Shown here: positions 33,311-41,852 of the stretch, in pieces | Numbering within the stretch: the stretch's first letter is position 1 | Layout of the letters: each line of letters begins with the position of its first letter | Assembly: GCF_016907675.1 (NCBI RefSeq) | Contig: NZ_JAFBCJ010000001.1 | Coordinates: forward strand, 4,836,001-4,900,000 | DNA from: Geodermatophilus bullaregiensis | GTDB lineage: Bacteria; Actinomycetota; Actinomycetes; Mycobacteriales; Geodermatophilaceae | Direction: 5' to 3' | Length of the DNA: 64,000 nucleotides | The notes under the pieces: generated by a model | Told to the model about the DNA's origin: nothing | The model's database searches: none | What the model saw: only the letters and a program-made list of their open reading frames with translations | Made by a program: the position numbers and the translations under genes

Positions 33311-33337
33311 GGCCCCGTGGCCGGAGGCCACGGGGCC
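33311..33337. terminator. Hairpin terminator
   Basis: GGCCCCGTGGCC (33311-33322) and GGCCACGGGGCC (33326-33337) form a perfect 12-bp stem with a GGA loop. It lies 76 bp downstream of the leftward small gene ending at 33414 and insulates it from mftD. Confidence 0.75.
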
Positions 33338-33413
33338 GTGTCGGGTGGGGCCGCCGCCGGACGGCGGCGGGTGCTCCCGGTGGCGCTCCCGGAGGGCGTT
33401 CCTGGGGAGCGGC

Positions 33414-33569
33414 TCAGCGCCGGGCGGCGAGGGCGACGATCTCGTGCGCCGACTCGAGCGTCGGGGCGGCGGCGAGCGCCCGCTGGATCTCGCGCTCGTC
33501 GCGGCGGCGGGCGCGGGTGGTCCGGGCGGAGGCCCTGGCCGAGGTGATGGCGGTGCGCAGGCGGGTCAT
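33414..33569 (-). CDS. Small basic hypothetical protein (51 residues)
   Basis: The ATG at 33569 follows a clear AGGAGG site. The 51-residue product is strongly basic at first ([20 protein letters not shown]) and ends with [20 protein letters not shown]. Short proteins of this form, with an ERxLxxALAxAPT segment, are common in actinobacteria and have no known function to me. It diverges from the HxlR-type regulator. The 140 bp between the two starts holds a perfect dyad and should contain both promoters. Confidence 0.65.
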   Translation of the reverse strand: MTRLRTAITSARASARTTRARRRDEREIQRALAAAPTLESAHEIVALAARR

Positions 33570-33688
33570 GACGGGTCCTCCTCGGACGTCGACGGCGGCG
33601 GTGGCCGGATCCCGGTCCCGTCGGCGGACCCACCGGTCGCGGCTCCGACCTGCTGGGTCTGCATCTCCAACCATCCTCCTGGCCGTAT

Positions 33689-33705
33689 GGTTCGTCAAGC
33701 GAACC
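33689..33705. promoter_or_regulatory. Inverted repeat, probable HxlR-family operator
   Basis: GGTTCG-TCAAG-CGAACC is a perfect 6-5-6 dyad directly upstream of the HxlR-type regulator (four bases before GTG 33710). It is well placed for autoregulation. Confidence 0.55.
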
Positions 33706-33727
33706 CAGCGTGACCTACGCTGCAGCC

Positions 33728-34225
33728 GTGACCGCCGACACGCGACCCGCCGAGGAGTTCGACCGCGCCCGCTGCTCGGTCGGCGGCACGCTCGCGGTGG
33801 TGGGGGAGAAGTGGAGCCTGCTGGTGCTCCGCGAGGCGTTCCTCGGCGTGCGCCGCTTCGCCGACCTGCAGCGGGCGCTCGGCGCCCCCAGGGCCGTGCT
33901 CACCGACCGGCTCGCCTCCCTGGTCGCCTCCGGCCTGCTCGTGCGGGTGCCCTACCGCCCGGAGGGGGAGCGGCAGCGGCACGAGTACCGGCTCACGGAC
34001 AAGGGCCGCGACCTCTATCCCGCGCTCGTCGCGCTGATGCAGTGGGGCGACCGGTGGCTGACCGACGACGGTGCCGCGCCGCTGGAGCTGGCGCACCGGG
34101 ACTGCGGCGAGCCGGTGTCGCTGGCGCTGCGCTGCGCGGCCGGCCACGACGTCGCCGGCCCGCGCGAGGTCCGCGCGACGCCGGCCGGGCGGGCCGCCGG
34201 GACCGGGGCCACACCACCGGGCTAG
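33728..34225 (+). CDS. HxlR-family winged-helix transcriptional regulator
   Basis: The 165-residue product has the HxlR winged helix at residues 15-110: [20 protein letters not shown] with the conserved early Cys, [20 protein letters not shown] as recognition part, [20 protein letters not shown] and the wing [17 protein letters not shown]. HxlR proteins often sense electrophiles or reactive species through the N-terminal Cys. An alternative start is GTG 33710, six codons earlier. The dyad GGTTCG/CGAACC just upstream suggests autoregulation. The following hydrolase-racemase genes may be targets. Confidence 0.9.
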   Translation: MTADTRPAEEFDRARCSVGGTLAVVGEKWSLLVLREAFLGVRRFADLQRALGAPRAVLTDRLASLVASGLLVRVPYRPEGERQRHEYRLTDKGRDLYPALVALMQWGDRWLTDDGAAPLELAHRDCGEPVSLALRCAAGHDVAGPREVRATPAGRAAGTGATPPG

Positions 34226-34269
34226 CGTCGGCGGCGCCGGCTGCCGCTGTGACCAGGGAGGCGTCCCCG

Positions 34270-34986
34270 TTGCCCACCACCGTGATCCCCGGCGGGGCGA
34301 GCGCGCCCGAGCTGTCCGCGCACCTCGCCGTCCCGCCCGTGGGGGAGGGGCCCTGGCCCGGCGTCGTCGTCGTCCACGAGGCCTTCGGCCTGACCGACGA
34401 CATCCGGCAGCAGGCCGACCGGCTGGCCGCGGCCGGCTACCTGGCGGTCGCGCCCGACCTGTTCTCCGCCGGCGGGGCGCTGCGCTGCCTGCGCTCGACG
34501 TTCCGGTCGCTGTCGCGCGGCGAGGGCCCGGCCTTCGGCGACCTGGAGGCGGCCCGGCGGTTCCTGGCCGCGCGCGGGGACTGCACCGGCCGGGTCGGGG
34601 TGCTCGGCTTCTGCATGGGCGGCAAGTTCGCGCTGTACGGCGCCACCCGCGGCTTCGACGTCTCCGCGCCCAACTACGGCCCGCTCCCGGCAGACCTCGA
34701 GGAGGTGCTGCGCGGCGCCTGCCCGGTGGTGGCCAGCTACGGCCGCCGCGACGTCGGGCTGCGCGGGGCGGCGGCCCGGCTGGGGACGACGCTGACCTCC
34801 CTCGGCGTCGAGCACGACGTGCACGAGTACCCCGACGCCGGGCACTCCTTCCTCAACCGGCACAGCACGGGACCGTTCTCGCCGCTGGAGCGGCTGGCCG
34901 GCCTCGCCTTCCACGAGCCCTCCGCCGAGGACGCCTGGGGACGGATCCTGCGCTTCTTCGACCGGCACCTGCGGAGCGCCGCGTGA
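34270..34986 (+). CDS. Dienelactone hydrolase family protein
   Basis: The 238-residue alpha/beta hydrolase uses Cys as nucleophile: Cys115 in [17 protein letters not shown]. The Asp lies in [15 protein letters not shown] and the His in [17 protein letters not shown]. The N-terminal part contains [20 protein letters not shown] with the conserved Glu after His. Classical members hydrolyse dienelactone in chlorocatechol breakdown; many homologues act on other esters or lactones. A TTG at 34270 is chosen because AGGGAGG lies eight bases upstream; a GTG at 34249 has no such site. The CoA-transferase-fold gene overlaps its stop (GTGA). Confidence 0.87.
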   Translation: MPTTVIPGGASAPELSAHLAVPPVGEGPWPGVVVVHEAFGLTDDIRQQADRLAAAGYLAVAPDLFSAGGALRCLRSTFRSLSRGEGPAFGDLEAARRFLAARGDCTGRVGVLGFCMGGKFALYGATRGFDVSAPNYGPLPADLEEVLRGACPVVASYGRRDVGLRGAAARLGTTLTSLGVEHDVHEYPDAGHSFLNRHSTGPFSPLERLAGLAFHEPSAEDAWGRILRFFDRHLRSAA

Positions 34987-36083
34987 GCGGCCCGCTGGCG
35001 GGGCTGCGGGTGGTCGAGCTCGGCGGCATCGGCCCCGGGCCGCACGCGGCGATGGTGCTGGCCGACCTCGGCGCCGACGTCGTCCGGGTGGAGCGGCCCT
35101 CGGGCGGCCTGTCGATGGGGACCGCCGGCCGGGACGCGGTGCTGCGCGGCCGGCGCTCGATCGCCGCGGACGTCAAGACCCCCGGGGGCCGCGACCTCGT
35201 CCTCGGCCTGGCCGGGCGGGCCGACGTGCTGGTCGACGTCTTCCGCCCCGGCGTCGCCGAGCGGCTGGGCGTCGGCCCCGACGAGTGCCTGTCCCGCAAC
35301 CCCGGCCTGGTCTACGCCCGCGTGACCGGCTGGGGGCAGGACGGCCCGTGGGCCGACCGGGTCGGCCACGACGTCAACTACCTCGGGCTGACCGGCACGC
35401 TGGCCGCGCTCGGCCGGCCGGGCGAGGCGCCGCGCTTCCCGATGAACCTGGTCGCCGACTACGGCGGCGGCTCGATGCTCCTGCTGGTCGGCGTCCTCGC
35501 CGCGCTGCACGAGCGGACGCGGTCCGGGCGCGGCCAGGTGGTGGACGCCGCGATGGTCGACGGCGTGGCGGTGATCTCGCAGCTCATGTGGTCGCTGCGC
35601 GGGCAGGGGCTGTGGTCGGACCGCCCGGGCACCAACCTGCTCGACGGCGGCGCTCCCTTCTACGACGTCTACCCCTGCGCCGACGGCCGCTTCGTCGCCG
35701 TCGGGGCGCTGGAGCCGCAGTTCTACGCCGCGCTGCTCGAGGGGCTCGGGCTCACCGGCGCCGACCTGCCGGCGCAGATGGACCCGCGCGGCTGGCCGCG
35801 GCTGCGCGAGGCGTTCACCGCGGCCTTCGCCGCGCAGCCACGGGAGCACTGGGAGCGCGTGTTCGACGGCACCGACGCCTGCGTCACCCCGGTGCTCGAG
35901 CCGGACGAGGCCGCCGCGCACCCGCACCTGGCCGCCCGCGGCACGCTCGTCGAGGTCGACGGCGTGCTGCAGGCGGCGCCCGCCCCGCGGTTCTCCCGGA
36001 CACCGGCCGGCCCGCCCGCGCCGGTGCCGCCGGGTCCGGCGGACGCGCACGTCCTGCTGGAGGAGTGGTCGCGCCCCCGCTGA
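34983..36083 (+). CDS. Alpha-methylacyl-CoA racemase (CoA-transferase family III fold)
   Basis: The 366-residue protein belongs to the CaiB/BaiF fold. It opens [20 protein letters not shown]. The racemase catalytic pair known from mycobacterial MCR (His126, Asp156) is present at nearly the same numbers: His129 in [14 protein letters not shown] and Asp159 in [39 protein letters not shown] follows. These residues favour racemase over CoA transferase. It would convert (2R)- to (2S)-methylacyl-CoA so that methyl-branched acids can enter beta-oxidation, consistent with the enoyl-CoA hydratase, thiolase and thioesterase genes nearby. The start overlaps the hydrolase stop. Confidence 0.92.
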   Translation: MSGPLAGLRVVELGGIGPGPHAAMVLADLGADVVRVERPSGGLSMGTAGRDAVLRGRRSIAADVKTPGGRDLVLGLAGRADVLVDVFRPGVAERLGVGPDECLSRNPGLVYARVTGWGQDGPWADRVGHDVNYLGLTGTLAALGRPGEAPRFPMNLVADYGGGSMLLLVGVLAALHERTRSGRGQVVDAAMVDGVAVISQLMWSLRGQGLWSDRPGTNLLDGGAPFYDVYPCADGRFVAVGALEPQFYAALLEGLGLTGADLPAQMDPRGWPRLREAFTAAFAAQPREHWERVFDGTDACVTPVLEPDEAAAHPHLAARGTLVEVDGVLQAAPAPRFSRTPAGPPAPVPPGPADAHVLLEEWSRPR

Positions 36084-36133
36084 CGGGGACGCACAGGCAC
36101 CGCGGCGCCGCCGCGGAGGAGGAGGTCGCACCC

Positions 36134-36901
36134 GTGTCCGACGACAGCGTGCTGGTGGAGCGGCGGGGCGCCGTCCAGGTGGTCACCATCAACCGGCCGC
36201 AGGCCAAGAACGCCCTCGACGCCTCGGTCGCCCGGGGGGTCGCCGCGGCCGTCGACGAGCTCGACGCCGAAGACGAGCTGCGCGCCGGGGTGCTGACCGG
36301 CGCCGGCGGCACCTTCTCCGCCGGCATGGACCTCAAGGCGTTCCTGCGCGGCGAGCGCCCCTCGATCGAGGGGCGGGGGCTGTGCGGGATCACCCAGACG
36401 CCGCCGCGCAAGCCGCTGGTCGCCGCCGTCGAGGGGTGGGCGCTGGCCGGCGGGTTCGAGCTGGTGCTGGCCTGCGACCTCGTCGTCGCCGGGCGCTCGG
36501 CCCGCTTCGGCGTGCCGGAGGTGACCCGGTCGCTGGTGGCCGCGGCCGGCGCCGCGCTGTTCCTCCCGCGCCGCGTGCCGCAGGCCGTGGCGATGGAGAT
36601 GCTGCTGACCGGCCAGCCGGTGGACGCCGAGCGGGCCGCCGCCGTCGGCCTGGTCAACCGGGTCGTCGACGAGGGCGGGGCCCTCGACGCCGCCGTCGCG
36701 CTGGCCGAGGTGATCGCCGCCAACGGGCCGCTGGCGGTCGCGGCGACCAAGGAGATCGCCCGCAGCACCGCCGACTGGACCGCCGAGGAGGGCTGGTCGC
36801 GGCAGCAGGCGCTGATCGAGCCGGTGTTCTCCTCCGAGGACGCCCGCGAGGGCGCGACCGCCTTCGCTGAGCGCCGCGCGCCCGTCTGGCGGGGACGCTA
36901 G
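36134..36901 (+). CDS. Enoyl-CoA hydratase/isomerase (crotonase) family protein
   Basis: The 255-residue crotonase-fold protein has INRPQAKNALDASVARGV at the start, the first oxyanion segment LTGAGGTFSAGMDLKAFL, and AVEGWALAGGFELVLACDLV with a Glu at the position of crotonase Glu144. RFGVPEVTRSLVAAAGAALF places a Glu at Glu164, so hydratase activity is possible. MEMLLTGQPVDAERAAAVGL and NRVVDEGG complete the pattern. A GGAGGAGG site precedes GTG 36134. It follows the racemase by 50 bp and is probably cotranscribed. Its stop overlaps that of a LacI gene fragment. Confidence 0.92.
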   Translation: MSDDSVLVERRGAVQVVTINRPQAKNALDASVARGVAAAVDELDAEDELRAGVLTGAGGTFSAGMDLKAFLRGERPSIEGRGLCGITQTPPRKPLVAAVEGWALAGGFELVLACDLVVAGRSARFGVPEVTRSLVAAAGAALFLPRRVPQAVAMEMLLTGQPVDAERAAAVGLVNRVVDEGGALDAAVALAEVIAANGPLAVAATKEIARSTADWTAEEGWSRQQALIEPVFSSEDAREGATAFAERRAPVWRGR

Positions 36902-37147
36902 GACGCCGGCGCGGGGCCGGTCGAGGTCCGGACGACCAGCTCGGTGGGCAGCGCCCGCGGCTCCGGGGCCGGCCGGCCGGCGAGCCGGTCGAGCAGGTCC
37001 TGCGCGGCCGTCCTCCCCTTGAGCCGGGTGGGCTGCCGCACGGTGGTGAGGCCGAGCCCGGCGGCGGGGGCGGCGTCGTCGAAGCCGGCGACGGACAGGT
37101 CCCCGGGCACCCGCAGTGCGAGGTCCGCCGCGGTGCGCAGCGCCCCC
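36898..37147 (-). pseudogene. 3' fragment of a LacI-family regulator
   Basis: Only the last 83 codons of the ligand-binding domain remain: [57 protein letters not shown] and LPTELVVRTSTGP. The DNA-binding domain and most of the effector domain are missing. To the right, homology stops at a CCCCCTGGGGGG sequence, beyond which a transporter fragment begins on the other strand. The gene is non-functional. Confidence 0.85.
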
Positions 37148-37154
37148 TGGGGGG

Positions 37155-37419
37155 CTGTCCTCGGTGGCCGCCACCTCCCCGGGGACCGACGTCGCACCCG
37201 GTCTGCAGGCCACCGCCGCCGGCGTCGTCAACATCGCCGCCCAGCTCGGCACTCGGTGTCGCGGTGGTCCTGCTCGTCGTCGGCGCCACCGAGGGCACCG
37301 GCGTCCCGCTGGCCGGGGCGCCGCTCGGCTGGCTCACGGCCGCGGCGCTCGCGGCAGCCGCGGCCGTGCTCCTCCGGCGCCCCGCCCGGGCCGCCGCCGC
37401 CCCGTCGCCCGCGGGTTAG
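37155..37419 (+). pseudogene. 3' fragment of an MFS transporter
   Basis: About 87 codons of the C-terminal end of a drug/H+ antiporter-like MFS protein remain: PGLQATAAGVVNIAAQLGT, then, after a frame change at about 37247, LGVAVVLLVVGATEG and PLGWLTAAALAAAAAVLL to TAG 37417-37419. The divergent LacI fragment starts directly to its left. A single deletion removing the shared promoter region and both 5' halves explains the arrangement. Confidence 0.75.
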
Positions 37420-37457
37420 TGTGCCGGGCACCACAGCCGGTCGGATGGGAGCAGGAC

Positions 37458-38603
37458 ATGCGGGACGCGGTGATCGTCGAGGCGGTGCGCACGCCGGTGG
37501 GCAAGCGCAACGGCGGGCTGTCGGGGGTGCACCCGGTCGACCTGTCGGCGCACGTGCTGACCTCGCTGGTGGAGCGGGTCGGGCTGGACCCGGCCGAGGT
37601 CGAGGACGTCGTCTGGGGGTGTGTGTCGCAGGTCGGTGAGCAGACCTTCGACATCGCCCGGACGTCGGTGCTGGCAGCCGGCTGGCCGGAGACGGTGACC
37701 GGCGTGACGGTGGACCGGCAGTGCGGCTCCTCGCAGCAGTCGGTGCACTTCGCCGCCGCCGGGCTGGTCTCGGGCCAGTACGACGTCGTCGTCGCCGGCG
37801 GCGTGGAGTCCATGTCGCGGGTGCCGATGGGCACCGCCCGCGCCGGTGCCGACCCCTTCGGTCCCCGGTTCCACGAGCGCTACGGCGGCGTGCAGATCAA
37901 CCAGGGCGTCGGCGCGGAGATGATCGCCGAGCAGTGGGGGCTGTCGCGCCAGCAGTGCGACGAGTACTCCGTGGCCAGTCACGAGAAGGCCGCCGCCGCC
38001 CGGGCCGAGGGCCGCTTCGACGCCCAGATCGCCCCGGTGACCACACCCGACGGCGCGGTCGTGAGCCAGGACGAGGGCATCCGCGAGTCGACGGTCGAGA
38101 AGCTCGGCACCCTCAAGACGGTGTTCAGGCCCGAGGGCGGGGTGATCACCGCCGGCAACTCCTCGCAGATCTCCGACGGCTCGGCCGCGCTGCTGATGAC
38201 CACCAGCGAGAAGGCCGCCCAGCTGGGGCTGCGCCCGATCGCCCGCGTGCACACCGCGGTGCTGGCCGGTGCCGACCCGGTGATCATGCTGACCGCGCCG
38301 ATCCCGGCCACGCAGAAGGCGCTGGCGCGGTCGGGGCTGTCGGTCGACGAGATCGGCGCGTTCGAGGTCAACGAGGCCTTCGCCCCGGTGCCCCTGGCCT
38401 GGCTGGCCGACCTGGGTGCGGACCCCAAGGCGCTCAACGCCAACGGCGGCGCCATCGCCCTCGGCCACCCGCTGGGCGGCTCGGGCGCGCGGATCATGAC
38501 CACGCTGGTGCACCACATGCGCGACAACGGGATCCGCTACGGCCTGCAGACGATGTGCGAGGGCGGCGGTCAGGCCAACGCCACCATCCTCGAGCTGCTC
38601 TGA
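37458..38603 (+). CDS. Acetyl-CoA acetyltransferase (thiolase)
   Basis: The 381-residue thiolase starts MRDAVIVEAVRTPVGKRNGG. The nucleophile Cys89 lies in TVDRQCGSSQQSVHFA. The second half shows VITAGNSSQISDGSAALL, EVNEAFAPVPLAWLADL, NANGGAIALGHPLGGSGAR with the catalytic His, and TMCEGGGQANA with the second catalytic Cys. All active-site residues are present. It either cleaves 3-ketoacyl-CoA or condenses acetyl-CoA. A GCAGGAC precedes the ATG. It is transcribed separately from the hydratase because of the fragment region in between, and ends in a hairpin before the thioesterase gene. Confidence 0.94.
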   Translation: MRDAVIVEAVRTPVGKRNGGLSGVHPVDLSAHVLTSLVERVGLDPAEVEDVVWGCVSQVGEQTFDIARTSVLAAGWPETVTGVTVDRQCGSSQQSVHFAAAGLVSGQYDVVVAGGVESMSRVPMGTARAGADPFGPRFHERYGGVQINQGVGAEMIAEQWGLSRQQCDEYSVASHEKAAAARAEGRFDAQIAPVTTPDGAVVSQDEGIRESTVEKLGTLKTVFRPEGGVITAGNSSQISDGSAALLMTTSEKAAQLGLRPIARVHTAVLAGADPVIMLTAPIPATQKALARSGLSVDEIGAFEVNEAFAPVPLAWLADLGADPKALNANGGAIALGHPLGGSGARIMTTLVHHMRDNGIRYGLQTMCEGGGQANATILELL

Positions 38604-38610
38604 CACCCGG

Positions 38611-38642
38611 GCCCGGGGCCGCCTGCAGGGGCGGTCCCGGGC
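38611..38642 (+). terminator. Hairpin terminator after thiolase
   Basis: GCCCGGGGCCGCC (38611-38623) pairs with GGCGGTCCCGGGC (38630-38642), with one wobble and a six-base loop. It lies seven bases after the stop codon and 20 bases before the next start. Confidence 0.65.
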
Positions 38643-38662
38643 TCCGGCTACGTTGCCCGATC

Positions 38663-39475
38663 GTGCAGGAGACCGCAGCCGGCTCGCCGACCGTGACCGA
38701 CGTCCTCACCCTCGAGGAGGTCGACCGCGACCTCTACCGCAGCACGCTGGTCTTCACCGACCCGTTCCCCCTCTACGGCGGCCAGGTCGCCGCGCAGGCG
38801 CTGCTGGCCGCCGGCCGCACCGTGGCGCCCGACCGGCTGCCGCACTCGCTGCACGGCTACTTCCTGCGCAGCGGCGACGCCGCCCGGCCCACGGTCTTCC
38901 GCGTCGACCGCGACCGGGACGGCGGCTCCTTCTCCGCCCGCCGGGTGGTCGCGGTGCAGGGCGGTGAGGTGGTGCTGTCGATGTCGGCGTCGTTCCAGGC
39001 GCCGACGGCCGGGCCCGACGTCCAGGTGGCCGGGGCGCCCGTGACACAGCCGCCGGAGGACTGCCCGCCGCTGACCCTGCCGCGGCTGTTCTCCATGGAG
39101 AGCCGGCGGCCGGAGCAGCCGTACGCGACCGCGGCGCTGCCGACCCGCTTCTGGGCGCGGACGACGGTGGCGCTGCCGGACGACCCGCTGCTGCACGCGT
39201 GCGCGCTGGCCTACCTCTCCGACATCGGCACCGGGCTGTCGGCGCTGCCGGAGGACGAGGCCGCCCCCGGACCGACGCTGGACCACGCGCTGTGGTTCCA
39301 CCGGCCCGCCCGGCTCGACGAGTGGGTGCTCGTGGACCTCGTCCCGGCCACCGTCTCCGGCGGGCGCGGCTGGTACACCGGCTCGCTCACCACCCGCGAC
39401 GGCGTCCTGGCCGCCAGCCTCACCCAGGAGACGCTGTTCCGGCCCGGCCGCAACCCGTTCCGCCCGGGCCGCTGA
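38663..39475 (+). CDS. tesB: Acyl-CoA thioesterase II (TesB family)
   Basis: The 270-residue double-hotdog protein hydrolyses acyl-CoA to free acid. DPFPLYGGQVAAQALLAAGR and LHGYFLRSGDAARPTVFRVD belong to the first domain. LDHALWFHRPARLDEWVLVD, GRGWYTGSLTTRDGVLAASL and TQETLFRP belong to the second, carrying the Asp, Ser/Thr and Gln that form the TesB catalytic triad. GTG 38663 was chosen; a second GTG at 38693 is possible. It lies 60 bp after thiolase, so it may belong to the same acyl-CoA metabolism group. Confidence 0.9.
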   Translation: MQETAAGSPTVTDVLTLEEVDRDLYRSTLVFTDPFPLYGGQVAAQALLAAGRTVAPDRLPHSLHGYFLRSGDAARPTVFRVDRDRDGGSFSARRVVAVQGGEVVLSMSASFQAPTAGPDVQVAGAPVTQPPEDCPPLTLPRLFSMESRRPEQPYATAALPTRFWARTTVALPDDPLLHACALAYLSDIGTGLSALPEDEAAPGPTLDHALWFHRPARLDEWVLVDLVPATVSGGRGWYTGSLTTRDGVLAASLTQETLFRPGRNPFRPGR

Positions 39476-39611
39476 CCCGGCCCCCGTCCCGCCCGTCGGG
39501 CCGGCCGCCGAGCCCGTGCCCGTGCCCGCCCGACCCGGCGGGGAGCCCGCCGGTGTCGTCGGCGGGGGGATCGACGAGGATGGGGGACCGGCGAGGGGGA
39601 AGGACGGACAC

Positions 39612-40211
39612 GTGGCCAAGCACCGGGCAGCTGAGGGTGGTCCCACCGACTTCGACGCGGCGACGACCGCGCTGGTCGACGTCACCGGCGACTACACGAT
39701 CGACGTGGCGCACACCCGGATCGGCATCCGGGCGCGGCACGCCATGGTGACGACGGTGCGCGGGGCGTTCACCGACTTCGAGGGCGAGGCGCACCTGGAC
39801 GTGCTGCAGCCGACGGCCAGCAGCGTCACCATCCGCATCCGGACGGCGAGCATCGACACCGGCCAGGCCGACCGCGACGCCCACCTGCGCTCGCCGGACT
39901 TCCTCGACGTCGAGCGCTACCCCGAGATCGTGTTCCGCTCGACCGACGTCGAGCAGCTCGAGGACGAGACCTACGAGGTGTCCGGCGACCTCACCATCCG
40001 CGACACGACCCGGCCGGTGTCGGTGGAGTTCACCCTCACCGGCTCGGCCAAGGACCCCTTCGGCAACACCCGGGTCGGCTTCGAGGGCGCGCTGGCCATC
40101 AAGCGCAGCGACTGGGGCCTGACCTGGAACACCCCGCTCGACACCGGCGGCGTGCTGGTCAGCGACCGCATCCAGGTGGAGTTCGACGTCTCGGTGATCC
40201 GCAGCGCCTGA
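39612..40211 (+). CDS. YceI-family lipid-binding-like protein
   Basis: The 199-residue protein is a YceI beta barrel. It contains TGDYTIDVAHTRIGIRARHA, FEGEAHLDVLQPTASSVTIR and SPDFLDVERYPEIVFRSTDV. SGDLTIRDTTRPVSVEFTL and RVGFEGALAIKRSDWGLTWN with VSDRIQVEFDVSVI complete the fold. YceI proteins bind isoprenoid-like lipids. Many are secreted, but no signal peptide is visible here, as usual for actinobacterial cytoplasmic members. GTG 39612 is preceded by AAGGA. The gene stands alone and converges on the dihydrofolate-reductase-like gene. Confidence 0.92.
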   Translation: MAKHRAAEGGPTDFDAATTALVDVTGDYTIDVAHTRIGIRARHAMVTTVRGAFTDFEGEAHLDVLQPTASSVTIRIRTASIDTGQADRDAHLRSPDFLDVERYPEIVFRSTDVEQLEDETYEVSGDLTIRDTTRPVSVEFTLTGSAKDPFGNTRVGFEGALAIKRSDWGLTWNTPLDTGGVLVSDRIQVEFDVSVIRSA

Positions 40212-40216
40212 CCCCT

Positions 40217-40270
40217 GTCGGCGTGTCGCCGCGTCGACCTGTCCCCCCGTCGACGTGTCGACACGCCGAC
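40217..40270. terminator. Nested inverted repeats between convergent genes
   Basis: GTCGGCGTGTCG (40217-40228) pairs perfectly with CGACACGCCGAC (40259-40270). Inside, CGTCGAC (40232-40238) pairs with GTCGACG (40249-40255). The structure lies between the stops of yceI and the leftward reductase-like gene and probably ends both transcripts. Confidence 0.65.
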
Positions 40271-40306
40271 GCGGCTCCCTGCCCGGTGCCTCCGTCGCCG
40301 GCCGGC

Positions 40307-40861
40307 TCAGGCGGCGTCGGGACGCACCACCGCGTAGCGGACGCAGGCGAACTCCCCGTTCTGCGCCACCTCCCGGGTCGCCAGCTCCACCCGCGCCGGC
40401 AGCAGTGGGGCGCCACCGCCGAGGGTGACCGGCGCGATCGCGACGACCACCTCGTCGAGCAGGCCGGCCTCGGCCAGCTGTGCGGCCACCGGCCCGCCGC
40501 CGACCACCCAGACGTCGAGCCCGCCGGCCGCCGCCACCATCTCGGCGTGCAGGGCGGCGAGCTCCTCCCGCGTGTCCGCGGCCGTGAAGCGGATGTCCGC
40601 CCCGGGGAACGGCGTGAGGTCGCGGTGGGTGAGGACCCACGCCGGCTGGGTGTAGGACCACGGGTCGGGGCCGCCGTTGTCCTGGACCCACCGGTAGGTC
40701 GTCGACCCCATGACGATGGCCCCGAGGCCCTTCTCGAAGGTGGCGAAGCCCATCGGGCCCTCCTGGTCGCTCTCGCGCGAGAGCAGCCAGGACAGCGAGT
40801 TGTCGCGGTCGGCGACGAAGCCGTCGAGCGAGGTGGCGGTGTAGTAGACGGTGCGGGTCAT
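40307..40861 (-). CDS. Dihydrofolate reductase-like protein (RibD C-terminal domain family)
   Basis: The 184-residue product matches the RibD_C/YyaP group. Landmarks are RTVYYTATSLDGFVADRDNS at the start, IVMGSTTYRWVQDNG, RFTAADTREELAALHAEMV, the NADPH-loop region LDVWVVGGGPVAAQLAEAGL and VVVAIAPVTLGGGAPLLPA. These proteins share the DHFR fold, but substrates are mostly unknown. The ATG overlaps the stop of the AraC-type gene (ATGA), so the regulator and this enzyme form one operon. Confidence 0.9.
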   Translation of the reverse strand: MTRTVYYTATSLDGFVADRDNSLSWLLSRESDQEGPMGFATFEKGLGAIVMGSTTYRWVQDNGGPDPWSYTQPAWVLTHRDLTPFPGADIRFTAADTREELAALHAEMVAAAGGLDVWVVGGGPVAAQLAEAGLLDEVVVAIAPVTLGGGAPLLPARVELATREVAQNGEFACVRYAVVRPDAA

Positions 40862-41799
40862 CGGTCCCTCCGGGAGAGCCACTCGATGGGGTCGCCGGCG
40901 TCGACGGCGACGCCGGCCTCGCGCAGCCAGTGCCGCGCCAGCAGGCGGCGGTGCGCGGAGAACGTGAGGACGTGCGCGACGACGCTGGCGAGCACGAAGC
41001 TCTCCGGCGGCTCGCACAGCGCGTCGACCAGCCGGTCGTTCCAGGCGCCGCGCCGGGCGACGTCGCGCACCGCCGCCAGCCAGCGCGGGGCGACCGCGTC
41101 GTGCCGGTCGAGCAGCGTGGCCGGGTCGTCGGCGCCTCGCGCGGGGTGGTCGGCGCCCTCGACGGAGGCGACCCACACCTCGAGGGTCCACACCTGGTGC
41201 TCGAGCAGGGTGGCCAGCGACTCGTCGGGGCCGTCCCAGGCCAGCACGGTCAGCCCCGGTGACCGCACCCGCCGGTACTCGGTGTCGTCCAGGCCCTTGG
41301 CCAGCTCGAGCAGCGCCCGGGTGTCCTCGACGCCGTGGTGCACCAGCAGCGCGGTCACCTCGTCGCCGCCGCGGCGCACCGGCTCGTCGCTGACCCACAG
41401 CGACGAGGGCGGGTGGAAGTGGATGCCGTTGGGCGCGGGCAGCCAGTGCTCGTCGCGGGTGCGCGGGCGGCCGGCGTCGTCGTCGGCGACGCTGCCGGGG
41501 GTGCGGCCGTAGGCGCGGGCGAAGGCGCGGCTGAAGCCCTCGACCGACTCGTAGCCGGCGGCGAGGGCCACGTCGGTCACGCGGGCGCCGGAGCGCAGCT
41601 GCCAGGCCGCTCGCTCGAGGACGACCCGGCGGCGCAGCGCCACCGGTGCCTCGCCCGCGCCGACCGACACCTGGCGGCTGAAGTGGAAGGGGGAGGCGAA
41701 GGCGTCGCCGGCCATGTCGGCCAGTGACCGGTTGTCCTCGTCGAGGACGGCGTCGAGCAGCTCGCGCAACCGGTCGCGGCCGGGGAGGGGAGCGGTCAC
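40858..41799 (-). CDS. AraC-type regulator with C-terminal DinB-like domain
   Basis: The product has 313 residues. The AraC helix-turn-helix pair is N-terminal (about 8-105): LADMAGDAFASPFHFSRQVS, RRRVVLERAAWQLRSGARVT and VALAAGYESVEGFSRAFARA with YGRTPGS. The C-terminal 190 residues look like a DinB/YfiT-type helical bundle (EVTALLVHHGVEDTRALLEL, LLEHQVWTLEVWVASVEG, VAHVLTFSAHRRLLARHWL) in which the His residues may bind metal. An N-terminal HTH with a DinB-like tail is a recurring actinobacterial arrangement. The start overlaps nothing upstream; the stop overlaps the reductase-like gene. Confidence 0.88.
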   Translation of the reverse strand: MTAPLPGRDRLRELLDAVLDEDNRSLADMAGDAFASPFHFSRQVSVGAGEAPVALRRRVVLERAAWQLRSGARVTDVALAAGYESVEGFSRAFARAYGRTPGSVADDDAGRPRTRDEHWLPAPNGIHFHPPSSLWVSDEPVRRGGDEVTALLVHHGVEDTRALLELAKGLDDTEYRRVRSPGLTVLAWDGPDESLATLLEHQVWTLEVWVASVEGADHPARGADDPATLLDRHDAVAPRWLAAVRDVARRGAWNDRLVDALCEPPESFVLASVVAHVLTFSAHRRLLARHWLREAGVAVDAGDPIEWLSRRDR

Positions 41800-41852
41800 C
41801 GTGCCAGTCTGGCGAGCCGGCGGCCCCGCGCACCCGACCGTTCTTGCGCACC

